The notes: generated from the sequence alone by a model not told the origin. Shown: positions 35,915 to 44,602, numbered from the stretch's first letter. The stretch is DNA of 64,000 bases from JACMQX01 sp044225675 (GCA_044225675.1 JBGAIH010000027.1:8868-72867); one strand, 5' to 3'. Made by a program: numbers and translations.

Positions 35915-36757
35915 TCAGACGCTGCGCAAGGCCCCGGGCGTCACGCCGTACCGGGCCTTGAAGCGCCGGTAGAAGGTCGACGCGTCGCCAAAGCCGCTGG
36001 CCAGTCCGATCTCGACGGTGCTGAGCGAACTGCGCGCCGGATCGCGCAGAAGGCCATAGGCGCGCCTGAGGCGCACGCGGGTGAGATGCTCGTGAAAGCT
36101 GGTGTCCAGCCCACCAAAGAGCTGATGCAGCTTGCGCGGCGAGATCGCGAGGTCCTGCGCGAGCTTGCGCGGCGTCAGCTCGAAGTCGCCTGCGCACAGC
36201 TCGATCTGGCGCAACACGCGCTGCAGCTGCGCGTCGCGCCGGGCCTGCCGGCTGTCGGCCGGCAGCGGCCCGGCCCGGTCGATGATCTGCGCCGTCAGGG
36301 CGCACAGGGCACCGAAGGCCAGCTCCAGGTTTCCGGCCGACAGGCTCGTGCCGTTGTGCACCAGCGTGGCCAGCCAGGTCCGCAGCAGCACGCTCTCCCC
36401 CAGCCCATGGGCCAGCCGCACCATGCGCCTTTGCGCAGCACGACCGGCGAGACCGGACTCGATGCGCTGGCGCGGCACGCGCCACAGGCGCAGGCCGAAC
36501 GCCGCCTCGGCACCCATTGCAAAGGGGAGGTCGGGGTCAAGCAGGAGGACGTCGCCTGCGCCCAGCTGCTCCACCTGGCCGTCCTGCTCGAACCAGACGC
36601 GGCCGGCCTCATGAAGGCAGACGAACCAGGCCCCGGCGCGCGCGGCATCGATCTCCTGCAGGCCGCGCCTGGCCACCTGGGCTTCGCAGCGCAGGTCCAC
36701 GACGTCCGGCACGCCAGGCCCGGCGGGCTGCATCATGAGCGCGATGGCCGACTTCAT
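35915..36757 (-). CDS. AraC-family transcriptional regulator
   Basis: A 280-residue regulator with an N-terminal cupin-like effector domain (residues 20-170) and two C-terminal helix-turn-helix motifs (FELTPRKLAQDLAISPRKLH and the signature STVEIGLASGFGDASTFYRR with YGVTPGALR). It starts inside the stop of the TetR gene (ATGA), so the two regulators form one operon. Its targets are not apparent. Confidence 0.93.
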   Translation of the reverse strand: MKSAIALMMQPAGPGVPDVVDLRCEAQVARRGLQEIDAARAGAWFVCLHEAGRVWFEQDGQVEQLGAGDVLLLDPDLPFAMGAEAAFGLRLWRVPRQRIESGLAGRAAQRRMVRLAHGLGESVLLRTWLATLVHNGTSLSAGNLELAFGALCALTAQIIDRAGPLPADSRQARRDAQLQRVLRQIELCAGDFELTPRKLAQDLAISPRKLHQLFGGLDTSFHEHLTRVRLRRAYGLLRDPARSSLSTVEIGLASGFGDASTFYRRFKARYGVTPGALRSV

Positions 36758-37329
36758 GGCGCCACCGAGGCCCAGGCCGCGGTTTCGAGAATGGCGCGGG
36801 TCCTGGCGGGAATCTGCGGCCTGGCCTCCTTCGTCCAGTGGGCGGTCAGGGCCATCGCAGGCGAGAAGACCAGCGCCATCCAGAGCGTGAAGGGTATTCT
36901 GCGCATCTGCGCTGCATCCGTCTTGCCTTGCACCCAGGCCGCCAGCGCGCCGAAGCCGGCCGCATTCGCCGCGGCGGTTTCCTGGCCCTCGCCGAGCCCG
37001 GACGACTGCCGAAGCTCCGTGAGCAGCCGTGCCCGTTCAGGATGATCCGCCACCCACTGCACATAGGCACGCACCAGCCCTTTGACACCGCTTTGCGCCG
37101 AGGCGCGGCTCCCGACCGCACGCAGCAGCGTGGCATGGAAGGTGCGCAGCGTGGCGGCGTAGAGCGCGTCGGCGAGCAGGTTCTTGGTCGGGTAGTGGTG
37201 ATAGAGGCTGCCGTTGCTCACGCCGGCTTCCTGGCGAACCATGTCCATGGACGCGGCCGCATACCCATGCCGGATGAACACGAGCGCAGCTGCATCGAGC
37301 AGACGCTCCTTGGTGGTGCGGGGATCCAT
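36754..37329 (-). CDS. TetR-family transcriptional regulator
   Basis: A 191-residue repressor. The N-terminal helix-turn-helix is typical: TKERLLDAAALVFIRHGYAA, then MDMVRQEAGVSNGSLYHHYP (residues 6-48). The C-terminal half is a ligand-binding helical bundle. The ATG at 37329 is preferred because the in-frame upstream extension runs over a palindrome likely to be its own operator (37335-37360). Confidence 0.92.
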   Translation of the reverse strand: MDPRTTKERLLDAAALVFIRHGYAAASMDMVRQEAGVSNGSLYHHYPTKNLLADALYAATLRTFHATLLRAVGSRASAQSGVKGLVRAYVQWVADHPERARLLTELRQSSGLGEGQETAAANAAGFGALAAWVQGKTDAAQMRRIPFTLWMALVFSPAMALTAHWTKEARPQIPARTRAILETAAWASVAP

Positions 37330-37334
37330 GGACT

Positions 37335-37360
37335 GGAGTATCACTCTAGAGCCGAACTCC
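37335..37360. promoter_or_regulatory. 26-bp palindrome upstream of the TetR gene, probable autoregulatory operator
   Basis: The pattern is GGAGT-N4-CTCTAGAG-N4-ACTCC, symmetric about a perfect 8-bp core, and begins 6 bp upstream of the TetR start codon. Its size and position are those of a classic TetR operator. No second copy was noticed in the window. Confidence 0.6.
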
Positions 37361-37368
37361 GTCAAGCG

Positions 37369-37409
37369 CGCTTTGGAGCGCGGCCCTGTACCCGCTTTGC
37401 AGCGCGGCC
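37369..37409. repeat. 17-bp direct repeat upstream of the lipoprotein promoter
   Basis: CGCTTTGGAGCGCGGCC (37369-37385) and CGCTTTGCAGCGCGGCC (37393-37409) differ at one base and have a 24-bp period. They end 25 bp before the response-regulator motif at 37435. A similar arrangement (14-bp repeats, 22-bp period) precedes the motif at 44631, so an extra upstream binding site is possible. Confidence 0.55.
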
Positions 37410-37434
37410 GTGGACGCTCCCGGCCAGGCGCGGA

Positions 37435-37479
37435 CATGACCAATTTCATCTGGCCTGGCCACCAGCCTGCTCCTAGATT
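37435..37479 (+). promoter_or_regulatory. Surface-regulon promoter a: ATGACCAATTTCAT motif and -10
   Basis: CATGACCAATTTCATCTGG (37435-37453) followed, 24 bp after its CAT, by TAGATT (37474-37479). There is no -35 hexamer. The palindromic core ATGA/TCAT centred about -43 suits a NarL/FixJ-type activator. Five other promoters at 41953, 44631, 53834, 59259 and 59480 have the same motif at the same 24-bp distance. It drives the lipoprotein gene at 37523. Confidence 0.8.
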
Positions 37480-37522
37480 CGGTCGTTTTTGAACTCACGC
37501 CCGAAGCGGCAAGGAGCTTTTG

Positions 37523-39271
37523 ATGACTTTTCCGTTGACGCGATCCTGGCGCACGCCCGGGCGCATGTGGCTGGCTGCGCTGCCGCTGGCTCTGCTCGCC
37601 GCCTGCGGCGGCGGCGATGACCCGGTGGCAGTCCCGGGTGGACCTCCACCCGGCAACCCCGGCAACCCCGCAGACCCTGGCGATCCGCCGGCGCCGCCCG
37701 CATTCGCCCTGGCGGCGCTGGAGCCGGCCGACGGCAGCACGCAGGCCAGCACCACGACGACGCTCGCCGTCCGCTACAACCGTGCGCTCGATTTCACCGA
37801 TGTGGCCGCCGCCAGCCTGTCGCTCACCGACATCACCCGCTCGGGCACGGTCGCCCTGCGCAACTTCACGCGCGACGGCACGGCCGGCTTCAGCATCACG
37901 CCCTCGAACGAGCTGTCCCTGGCGACACGTTACCGCATCGACTTTCGCCCCATGCGCAGCGCCGATGGCCAGACGCTCCCCGCGACCTCCACCACCTTTG
38001 CGACGCGCGATGGCGCGTGGGAGCCACCCGTGACTGCGTCGGTGCGCGAGGACGGCCTTGCGGAGCTGCCCGTGTTCGCAGCCAGCCGCCCCGGCAGCGG
38101 CATCGTCCTGTACCAACGTCGGTCCAACGGCGGGTTCAGTTCGCTGCTTGCCAACCGACTCGACGGTGTCTCCAGGCAATGGAGCCCGACCGAGGCGATC
38201 CTGTTCGACGGCCCGTCGCAGCTCGTGCAGCATGCCCTTGCCGTCAGCGCGACAGGCTTTGCCGTGGCCATCTGGGTCCGCGACGTGCCCGGCCAGGACA
38301 GCCACCTGTTCGCCTCGACGCTCGACCTGCGGGCCGGCAACTCGACCTGGACCGCGCCCGTGCGGGTCGACACGGCCGTTGCCGCCGTCCGCACGCCCGC
38401 CACGGTCGCCATCGACGATCAAGGCAACGTGTTGGCCGCTTGGGTTCAGGAGGACCCCGGCGAGCTCCCGACCCTCCACACCCGCTACTACCAGCGGGAG
38501 ACCGACTCCTGGGAGCCCGTGACGCGTCAGCCGAGTACCACGGGCGCCCATGGTGCTCCAACGCGCATCGCCTTCGACAACGCGGGCAAGGCCTATCTGC
38601 TGTGGGTCGAGTCGAACACCGTGCATTGGGCGCGGCGACAGGCCAGCGGCGACTGGGACGCGGCCGCCCCCGCCCTGGAGATCGCGGGTTGCGCCATGCG
38701 CTCGCCCGGCATCGCGCTCAACCCGCAGGGCAGCGGCGTCCTGTATGCCGAGTGCAGTTCGGGGCAGACGCTGCCGCAGGTCTGGGTCCGCGATGTGGTC
38801 GCCGGAGCCACCGTCGGTGCACCCATCAGCCTGGACGGCCCCAACGGCCAGGTCCATGGCGTCACTGCGGCCGTCAATGCCGGCGGACAGGCCGTGATGG
38901 CATGGCATCGCAGCGGACCCAACGGCGTCGACGTGGTGCAGTCCGTGCTGCGCGCCGGCCTGACCGGCACCTGGAGCCTGCCGCTTGTGCTGCTGCCCGA
39001 CAATCCCCAGGCGGACGAACCCGTCGATGCGCCGTCCGCGGTGATCGACGAGCATGGCAATGCCATGGTGGCGTGGTCGCAGCGCGTGGGAGACGGCATC
39101 GCGTTCCGGGTGCGATACAACGCCCTGACCGGTGCGTGGTCGACCGCCGACCGCTTCCCCGGCATCGCCTTCTACCCCGTGCTGAGCGTCGATCAGCGGG
39201 GGAGAATCATCGCCCTGTGGGAAGACGTTTTCCCGACCGGCATCGTGGTGCGTTCAGCCGAGTTCAAGTAG
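37523..39271 (+). CDS. Surface lipoprotein with SbsA/Big_5-like domain and eight W-repeats
   Basis: A 582-residue lipoprotein. The signal peptide ends in the lipobox LLAAC-GGG near residue 30, followed by a Pro/Gly-rich linker and an Ig-like Big_5 domain (LAALEPADGSTQAS to TTFATRDGAW, about 60-165). Then come eight repeats of about 50 residues with the core h-x-D-x-x-G-x-h-x-x-x-W-x-x, for example VAIDDQGNVLAAWVQ, AVIDEHGNAMVAWSQ and LSVDQRGRIIALWED; these suggest an eight-bladed propeller. It is a paralogue of the lipoproteins at 47003-53799. AAGGAG precedes the ATG at 37523. Its function is not known; binding of a surface polymer or partner protein is plausible. Confidence 0.82.
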   Translation: MTFPLTRSWRTPGRMWLAALPLALLAACGGGDDPVAVPGGPPPGNPGNPADPGDPPAPPAFALAALEPADGSTQASTTTTLAVRYNRALDFTDVAAASLSLTDITRSGTVALRNFTRDGTAGFSITPSNELSLATRYRIDFRPMRSADGQTLPATSTTFATRDGAWEPPVTASVREDGLAELPVFAASRPGSGIVLYQRRSNGGFSSLLANRLDGVSRQWSPTEAILFDGPSQLVQHALAVSATGFAVAIWVRDVPGQDSHLFASTLDLRAGNSTWTAPVRVDTAVAAVRTPATVAIDDQGNVLAAWVQEDPGELPTLHTRYYQRETDSWEPVTRQPSTTGAHGAPTRIAFDNAGKAYLLWVESNTVHWARRQASGDWDAAAPALEIAGCAMRSPGIALNPQGSGVLYAECSSGQTLPQVWVRDVVAGATVGAPISLDGPNGQVHGVTAAVNAGGQAVMAWHRSGPNGVDVVQSVLRAGLTGTWSLPLVLLPDNPQADEPVDAPSAVIDEHGNAMVAWSQRVGDGIAFRVRYNALTGAWSTADRFPGIAFYPVLSVDQRGRIIALWEDVFPTGIVVRSAEFK

Positions 39272-39282
39272 CCGGCGCTCCA

Positions 39283-39324
39283 GTGACAACGCCCTGCGGC
39301 AGAGCTGCCGCAGGGCGTTGTCAC
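39283..39324. terminator. Strong bidirectional hairpin terminator
   Basis: A perfect 19-bp stem (GTGACAACGCCCTGCGGCA with its complement) and a four-base loop lie 11 bp after the lipoprotein stop and 38 bp after the stop of the convergent minus-strand operon. Such a hairpin can end transcription from both sides. Confidence 0.8.
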
Positions 39325-39362
39325 TTGTTCCGGATGGCGGCGCCCTGAGGTGCCGCGCGCGC

Positions 39363-39710
39363 TCACTCCGTCAGATCGATCATGTTCAGCAGGAATGCGG
39401 CGCCCGGCCGGCCGGCCCGCGCCGCCTGCACCAGCAGGGAGCGTGCGCGTTCCGCGTCCGGACGCACCTGCCCTGCGAGGGCCCTGCCGCTGTCCATCAG
39501 CATGAAGCCCGCACGCTCGGCAGCCTCGGCATCGCCCTCGCTGGCCAGACGCTCGTACATCGCGAGCGAAAGCTGGTGCCTGCCCTCATAGTACGCGCGG
39601 TTGGCCTCCTCCAGCGCCTGGCTGGCGAAGGCGGGCGACGCCACGCCGGCGGCGAGAAGGCAGGCGCCGCAGCGGCGCGCCAGGGCAGGCATGAATGATC
39701 GGATGTCCAT
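39363..39710 (-). CDS. Small secreted Sel1-like/TPR-type repeat protein
   Basis: A 115-residue protein with a signal peptide (MDIRSFMPALARRCGACLLA to ASPAFA) and helical repeats containing EANRAYYEGRHQLSLAMYERLASEGDAEAAERAG and an incomplete second unit ending AARAGRPGAAFLLNMID, the pattern of Sel1 repeats. AGGAG lies upstream of the ATG, and its start follows the previous stop by two bases. It is last in the hydrolase/patatin operon. It may be a periplasmic scaffold for the envelope island. Confidence 0.72.
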   Translation of the reverse strand: MDIRSFMPALARRCGACLLAAGVASPAFASQALEEANRAYYEGRHQLSLAMYERLASEGDAEAAERAGFMLMDSGRALAGQVRPDAERARSLLVQAARAGRPGAAFLLNMIDLTE

Positions 39711-39712
39711 CG

Positions 39713-40015
39713 TTACTCCTTGAGATGGGGTGGGTGGGGTGCGGGCACGGGCAGCCCGCGGTCGATCCTGTCGATCAGCATGCGCGCCACCAGCCGGCCA
39801 TGGCCAGCCGGCGCTTCCAGCAATGCGCGGGCACGCGTGTGGTCGCAGGGAATGGTCGGCCCGAACAGCGCCGGGCCGAAGAAAAGCATGTAGCCGGCCA
39901 TCTCGCCGGCGCTGGCGTCGCCCAGGCCCGCCGCTTTCTCGTAGAGCGCGAGCGCCGCCGCGAAGCGGCCGGCCGCGTACTCGACGTCGGCGTCCATCAT
40001 CACCGGGGACCCCAT
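39713..40015 (-). CDS. Small Sel1-like repeat protein
   Basis: About 100 residues with the Sel1 pattern DVEYAAGRFAAALALYEKAAGLGDASAGEMAGYMLFFG and a second unit with ARALLEAPAGHGRLVARMLID. No signal peptide is visible. It is related in layout to the next gene downstream. The start is uncertain: the ATG at 40015 and in-frame ATGs at 40000 and 39997 are all possible and none has a strong ribosome-binding site. Confidence 0.62.
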   Translation of the reverse strand: MGSPVMMDADVEYAAGRFAAALALYEKAAGLGDASAGEMAGYMLFFGPALFGPTIPCDHTRARALLEAPAGHGRLVARMLIDRIDRGLPVPAPHPPHLKE

Positions 40016-40076
40016 CAGGCAATGCACGCCGCGCGGCGGCGTCCGGGTGAACTGGGCATGGCTGCCGGCCTGCGCG

Positions 40077-40982
40077 TCAGTGCGCCCAGGCTGCGGGCAC
40101 GGCTGCCGCGTAGGCCCGGGCCTCCAGGCTGGCGCGCTCGAGCGCAGCATCGATGTCGCTGAGGCAGGCGTCGGCGGCGCGCCAGCCCGCCTCGTAGAGG
40201 TCCGGCATGGCGGACGTGTCCCAAAGGCCGATGCGCCGGTCGAGGTCCAGGCGCAGGTCGATCACTTCCTGGCCCGCCGAGCGCGCGGCCGCCTTGCGCG
40301 CATGCATGAGGTTGTTGATGAGCGCGGTGCTGGTCTGAGCGACGAGGCGCGAAATCCGGTCGACCCGGCGCGGCATGTCGCCGTCGAAGCCGAGGGCGAT
40401 GACCACGCGCGCATCCTGGGCTGCGGCCAGCGGCAGCGGATCGGACAGCACCCCGTCGACGAGCGCCCGCCCATCGACGACGACGCTCGGAAAGATGATC
40501 GGCACCGCCATGCTGGCGCGGACGGCGTCCGCGACCCGGCCGCGGGTGAGGACGACGGCCTCGCCCGTCATCGCGTCGGTCGCGCTCACGCGCAGGGGCA
40601 CCTCGGTGCTCTCCAGGCGGGCATTGCCGAAGGCGCATTCCACCCGCTGCGCGATCAGCCGGTCGTCGCGCATGGCGAACCGGCCGTCAAAGCCCATCCA
40701 GCGCGGCGCCAGCAGTTCGGCATAGGCGCGCCAGCGCCGCTGCTGCGTCAGCTCGGGCGACCAGAGACTCGTGGCGACACGCAGGGCCTCCTCGCCCTCC
40801 ATGCCCAGCGCGATCTGCGCGCCGAAGAGCGCGCCTGAACTGCAGCCGGCAACGAAGTCCGGACAGATGCCCTCGCGCGCGAGCCGTCCCGCGACGCCGA
40901 GCGCGGCGATGCTGCGCACGCCACCGCTGCCCAGCACGAAGGCCAGCCGATACGGCGCAGGAGATCTGCGGGTGTGATTCAT
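40077..40982 (-). CDS. Patatin-like phospholipase
   Basis: A 301-residue lipid acyl hydrolase. The oxyanion motif GSGGVRS is near residue 18, the nucleophile elbow G-C-S48-S-G near 46-50 and the Asp of the catalytic dyad in LVDGVLSDP near 193. There is no signal peptide. It starts ten bases after the alpha/beta hydrolase stop in the same operon. Relatives of the RssA/YchK type act on membrane phospholipids; the present substrate is unknown. Confidence 0.9.
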   Translation of the reverse strand: MNHTRRSPAPYRLAFVLGSGGVRSIAALGVAGRLAREGICPDFVAGCSSGALFGAQIALGMEGEEALRVATSLWSPELTQQRRWRAYAELLAPRWMGFDGRFAMRDDRLIAQRVECAFGNARLESTEVPLRVSATDAMTGEAVVLTRGRVADAVRASMAVPIIFPSVVVDGRALVDGVLSDPLPLAAAQDARVVIALGFDGDMPRRVDRISRLVAQTSTALINNLMHARKAAARSAGQEVIDLRLDLDRRIGLWDTSAMPDLYEAGWRAADACLSDIDAALERASLEARAYAAAVPAAWAH

Positions 40983-40992
40983 GGCGCGCCTT

Positions 40993-41913
40993 TCAGCGTG
41001 AGATGAAGTCGACCACGCGACGGATGACGTCGACGTTGCGCACCACGAGATGGTGGCCGTAACCCGTGGTCGACTTGAATTCGATGTCCTTCATCGCGGC
41101 GGCGATGGCAAGACTGTGTTCGAACGGGATCTCCTCGTCGTCCTCGTCATGCACGATGAGGGCGGAGATCGGCGCCTGGCGCGCCATGTCGACCACCGAC
41201 ATGCGGCTCCAGTCGAGCCGGCCGCCATAGCGGCGCGCCTGGAGGTCCCGCACGCGGTTGACCACCTCGGGCGTCAGGCCGACGTGTTCGCCGAAAGCCT
41301 CGACGAACCAGTTGCAATGCTCGAACGAGCTGATGAGAACCATTCGGCGTGTATCGACCCCCCAGTCGCGCTGGGCCAGCAGCGCCATTGCCGCGCCGAA
41401 GGAATGCGCCACCACGCCGTGCAGCGGTCCGCAGCGCGAGGCCACGGCGGCAATCGCAGCGGGGAACTGCAGGATGTCGGTCGTGCGGCCGGACGACAGG
41501 CCGTGCGCCGGCGCGTCGAACGCGACCACGCGAAAGCCCGCATTGACCAGCGGCAGCACCATGCGGCCCATGTGCAATGCGTGCGATCCCCAGCCATGCA
41601 CCATCAGCACCGTCGGGCCTTCGCCCCATTCGTAGGTGGCCAGCTCGCCGCGGCCGAAGGGAATGCGGCGCGCAGTGGCATGGCGGCGCAGCACCAGCTG
41701 CCATTCGCGCGGCACCGTGCGCGGCGGCTTGGCAAGCTGGTCGTAGGCCAGGCGCGCGGCCAGGCCCGGGGCCACGGCGCAGGCGATGCGATAGAAGCGC
41801 CGCAGGGCCTTGGCACCGGGCGTTTCGGCGAAGCGGCCGACGCGGCGCTTCTGGGGGAGCGTGCGGCCCAGCGAAGGCGGGCAGAACGTGTCGGGCGAAA
41901 ACGGGTAGCTCAT
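40993..41913 (-). CDS. Alpha/beta hydrolase
   Basis: A 306-residue hydrolase with VLMVHGWGSHALHMG near residue 103, the nucleophile elbow VAHSFGAA near 170, an acid in IVHDEDDEEIPF near 253 and the His in GYGHHLVVRN near 285. It is first in a four-gene minus-strand operon with patatin and two Sel1-like genes. GAGGAATGAC precedes the ATG. The promoter at 41953-41996 carries the surface-regulon motif, so it is probably controlled by the adjacent two-component system. Confidence 0.9.
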   Translation of the reverse strand: MSYPFSPDTFCPPSLGRTLPQKRRVGRFAETPGAKALRRFYRIACAVAPGLAARLAYDQLAKPPRTVPREWQLVLRRHATARRIPFGRGELATYEWGEGPTVLMVHGWGSHALHMGRMVLPLVNAGFRVVAFDAPAHGLSSGRTTDILQFPAAIAAVASRCGPLHGVVAHSFGAAMALLAQRDWGVDTRRMVLISSFEHCNWFVEAFGEHVGLTPEVVNRVRDLQARRYGGRLDWSRMSVVDMARQAPISALIVHDEDDEEIPFEHSLAIAAAMKDIEFKSTTGYGHHLVVRNVDVIRRVVDFISR

Positions 41914-41952
41914 GTCATTCCTCGAACGTGCCGGGTGCGGCGATGGGACGGC

Positions 41953-41996
41953 AATGTACCGGCGCCCCCCTCGAGCGAATACATGAAATTGGTAAT
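41953..41996 (-). promoter_or_regulatory. Surface-regulon promoter e, driving the hydrolase/patatin operon
   Basis: Read on the minus strand, ATTACCAATTTCAT (41996-41983) is followed 24 bp later by TACATT (41958-41953). One base of the ATGA half-site differs from promoter a. A leader of about 33 bases would precede the hydrolase ATG. The motif lies 37 bp after the histidine kinase stop. Confidence 0.75.
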
Positions 41997-42032
41997 ACCC
42001 GGGGCCGTCGCGCCCGGGGCGCGCGGCAAGAA

Positions 42033-43760
42033 TCAAAGGCCGATGAGCGCGGCGCGCAGATCGGCGCCCGAGACGGGTTTGGTGAGCAGTGGAACGCCGT
42101 GCAGGTGAGCCGCTTCGCGCAGCGAGACGTCTGTCTCGCCGCTGATGAGCAGGACCTTCTTGCCGATCTCGCGCAGCGCGAGCGCGACGTCCAGGCCGGA
42201 AGCGCCGTGCGGCAGCCGCGCATCGCAGATCGCCACGTCGCCGTAGTCCGCCGCCGTCAGGGCCGCCGCTTCGGTCTCCACATGCAGCACCTCCAGCCCC
42301 CACGCGACGAGCAGCTGCCGCGTCGCAGCGGCGACGAGCGAGTCGTCTTCCACCAGCAGCACACGGCGCACCGCCAGATCGTGCGAGGGCGAGCCGTCCA
42401 GCGCTGCGAGCACCGCCGGCGTGGACTCGGGCGCCGTCTGCGGCGCACCTTGGGCATCGGGGGCAGGCGCCGGCTCCAGCAGCACCGTCATGCAACAGCC
42501 CTGGCCGAGCGCGGAGCGGACCTCGATATCGCCGTTCATCAGCAGCACGAAGCGGCGCGCAATCGCCAGGCCCAGTCCGAGGCCCCGGCGCCGGTCGCGC
42601 GCCTCGTTGTCGACCTGCACGAACTCCTCGAAGATGCGCTCCTGCGCGCTCTGCGCGATGCCCATGCCGCAGTCGCGCACCTGCAGCCGCCAGCCCCCGT
42701 CCCTGCGCGGCCGCAGCGCGATGGCCACCGTGCCGCCCTGGGGCGAGAACTTGACCGCGTTGTCCAGGAGATTCGACAGCACGCGCATCAGCATGAGGCC
42801 GTCGGCCATCGCGTAGGCGCCCGGCCGCACATAGGTCACGATCCGCACGCCTGCGGCTTCGGCGATGGCGCTGTGCTGCATCAGCAGGTTCTCGACGATG
42901 GGCGCGAGCTCCGTCGGCCGCAGGTCGGCCTGCACCGCGCCGGAGTCCATGCGTGTGAGGTCGAGCACCTGCGAGAGCAGGTCGTCGAGCGCACGCCACG
43001 ACTGGTTGATGCCCTCCACCGCGCGCAGCGCCGCGCTGTCGTTGGCCTTCTGGCTGAGGATGGCCAGCGGAACGAGGTACAGGCCGATGGCGTGGACGGG
43101 TTGCCGCAGGTCGTGGCTGACGGCCGCGAAGAAGCGGGACTTCGCCAGGCCCATGGCCGCGACGGCATTGGCGGCGGACTCGGCGCGCCGGCGAAGTTCA
43201 TACTGATGCCGCACGCTGCTTTCTTGCGCCCGCGACATGAAGATCATCGTGATGGTCATCAGCACGCCGCCGACGCCCATCAGGGTGAGCAGCTCGGGGC
43301 CCTCGGTCACCCCTTCGTGGATGAATCGCAGGGCGGTCGGCATCACCGCGAGGAACAGCGCGATGGTCGTGCGCACCGCGTCGCCCGTGAGCCGGACCGC
43401 CACGAGCGTCGCATTGCCCAGCAGATAGCTCATCAGCACGGCCTGGATCGGGATGTTGCCGGGCACGTAGAGCGTCCAGCAGGAGGAGCCGACGAACGCC
43501 ATCAGCACCCACATGTGCAGGCGGTAGGCGCGCTGGCGCAGCGCCTTGGGCTGCGCCCGGAAGTGCGGGCGGTTGACGTGCCACCAGCGGAAGACGCCCA
43601 GCGCCGCGATGATGGCGAACCAGCCGAAGGCCCGCTGCCACGGCATGGCCGTCGCGAACATCAGTGCGCACAGAAGCTCGCAGGCGCGCAGCGCCCAGAG
43701 CGAGGCGATGGTGTGTGCGGAGTCTTCGGGGTCGGGCCGGTCTTCCCGGGCCACGGTCAT
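42033..43760 (-). CDS. Hybrid sensor histidine kinase with C-terminal receiver domain
   Basis: A 575-residue membrane kinase. The first 175 residues hold five to six hydrophobic helices and no large periplasmic domain, so sensing is probably within or near the membrane. The H-box FFAAVSHDLRQP is near residue 218, the N-box LLDNAVKF near 338, the G1 box DCGMGI near 371 and G2 GLGLGLAIA near 399. A receiver domain (about 460-575) has the phospho-acceptor Asp in AICDARLPHG and the Lys in LLTKPV. It overlaps the response regulator gene by ATGA. It is the likely sensor of the surface regulon. Confidence 0.93.
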   Translation of the reverse strand: MTVAREDRPDPEDSAHTIASLWALRACELLCALMFATAMPWQRAFGWFAIIAALGVFRWWHVNRPHFRAQPKALRQRAYRLHMWVLMAFVGSSCWTLYVPGNIPIQAVLMSYLLGNATLVAVRLTGDAVRTTIALFLAVMPTALRFIHEGVTEGPELLTLMGVGGVLMTITMIFMSRAQESSVRHQYELRRRAESAANAVAAMGLAKSRFFAAVSHDLRQPVHAIGLYLVPLAILSQKANDSAALRAVEGINQSWRALDDLLSQVLDLTRMDSGAVQADLRPTELAPIVENLLMQHSAIAEAAGVRIVTYVRPGAYAMADGLMLMRVLSNLLDNAVKFSPQGGTVAIALRPRRDGGWRLQVRDCGMGIAQSAQERIFEEFVQVDNEARDRRRGLGLGLAIARRFVLLMNGDIEVRSALGQGCCMTVLLEPAPAPDAQGAPQTAPESTPAVLAALDGSPSHDLAVRRVLLVEDDSLVAAATRQLLVAWGLEVLHVETEAAALTAADYGDVAICDARLPHGASGLDVALALREIGKKVLLISGETDVSLREAAHLHGVPLLTKPVSGADLRAALIGL

Positions 43761-44395
43761 AGCGTGTCGCCGTCCATCTGCGCCGCCTGCGTCCGATTGG
43801 ACACGTTCAGCGCGCGGAAGATCTCGCTCATGTAGTTCTTGACGGTGCCTTCGCTGATGCCCAGCTTCGCGGCAATGGCCTTGTTGCTCATGCCCTGCCG
43901 CAGCAGCTGGCGGACTTCCTCCATCCGCGGCGTGAGGATCACCTCGGGCCGCCGCGTCTCGGACGGGCGCAGCGCAAACGGGATGCGCCGCCCTTCAAGG
44001 GCGGCCTGGATGGCCTCGGCGATCTGGTCCGAGGGCGAGCTCTTGGGAATGAAGGCGTGCACCGACCGCAGCTCCATCGTGCGGCGCACGACGTCGGGCG
44101 AGGTGAGCGCCGAGATCACGACCAGCGGAAGGTCGGGGCATTCCCGCGCGAGCTCGGCCAGACGAAAGCCGCGTTCCATCGCGGGCATGTTGAGATCGAC
44201 CAGCGCCAGCTTGGCGCGGCACTGGGTTCTGCGCGCGGCGCGGAGGAGCTCGTCGCCGTCTTCCGCTTCGATGATGTGCACGTCGCCGATGAGGCTCGCG
44301 ATGAGCGACCGAAGGCCGTCGCGTACGAGTGCGTGGTCGTCGGCCAGAAGGATGGAGGCCCTCGATTCTTCAGGGGAGAGGCAATCGGTTTCCAT
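43757..44395 (-). CDS. NarL/FixJ-family response regulator
   Basis: A 212-residue regulator. The receiver domain has LLADDHALVRDGLR, the phosphorylation site Asp67 in LALVDLNMPAM and the Lys in HAFIPKSSPSD. The C-terminal LuxR helix-turn-helix is LTPRMEEVRQLLRQGMSNKA to GTVKNYMSEIFRALNVSNRT (about 150-212). It is co-transcribed with the hybrid kinase. Its predicted activator sites are the six ATGACCAATTTCAT promoters around it; none precedes its own gene. The start at 44395 lacks a good ribosome-binding site, and an in-frame ATG at 44434 is an alternative. Confidence 0.92.
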   Translation of the reverse strand: METDCLSPEESRASILLADDHALVRDGLRSLIASLIGDVHIIEAEDGDELLRAARRTQCRAKLALVDLNMPAMERGFRLAELARECPDLPLVVISALTSPDVVRRTMELRSVHAFIPKSSPSDQIAEAIQAALEGRRIPFALRPSETRRPEVILTPRMEEVRQLLRQGMSNKAIAAKLGISEGTVKNYMSEIFRALNVSNRTQAAQMDGDTL

Positions 44396-44566
44396 GATGA
44401 GGGGGAGGGAGAAAAACCAGACACGTGCCTGCATGCGGCCAGGCCGGTTGCCATGGTGGCAGCCATTGCCCGCCGAGTCTTGGCGATGCACGCACAGCAG
44501 ATTGGCAAACTGCGCACGACCTTCTCCTGCCTGTGAAGCAGATCACGGGAACCGGGCTGCAAGCGC

Positions 44567-44602
44567 CGAACGCGGGTCGAACGTGGTTCGAACGCAGGTC
44601 GA
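44567..44602. repeat. 14-bp direct repeat upstream of promoter b
   Basis: CGAACGCGGGTCGA (44567-44580) and CGAACGCAGGTCGA (44589-44602) differ by one base, with a 22-bp period, and end 28 bp before the motif at 44631. They lie in the 325-bp gap between the response regulator and the heparinase-like gene, which otherwise holds only promoter b and, presumably, the unseen promoter of the two-component operon. Confidence 0.55.
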
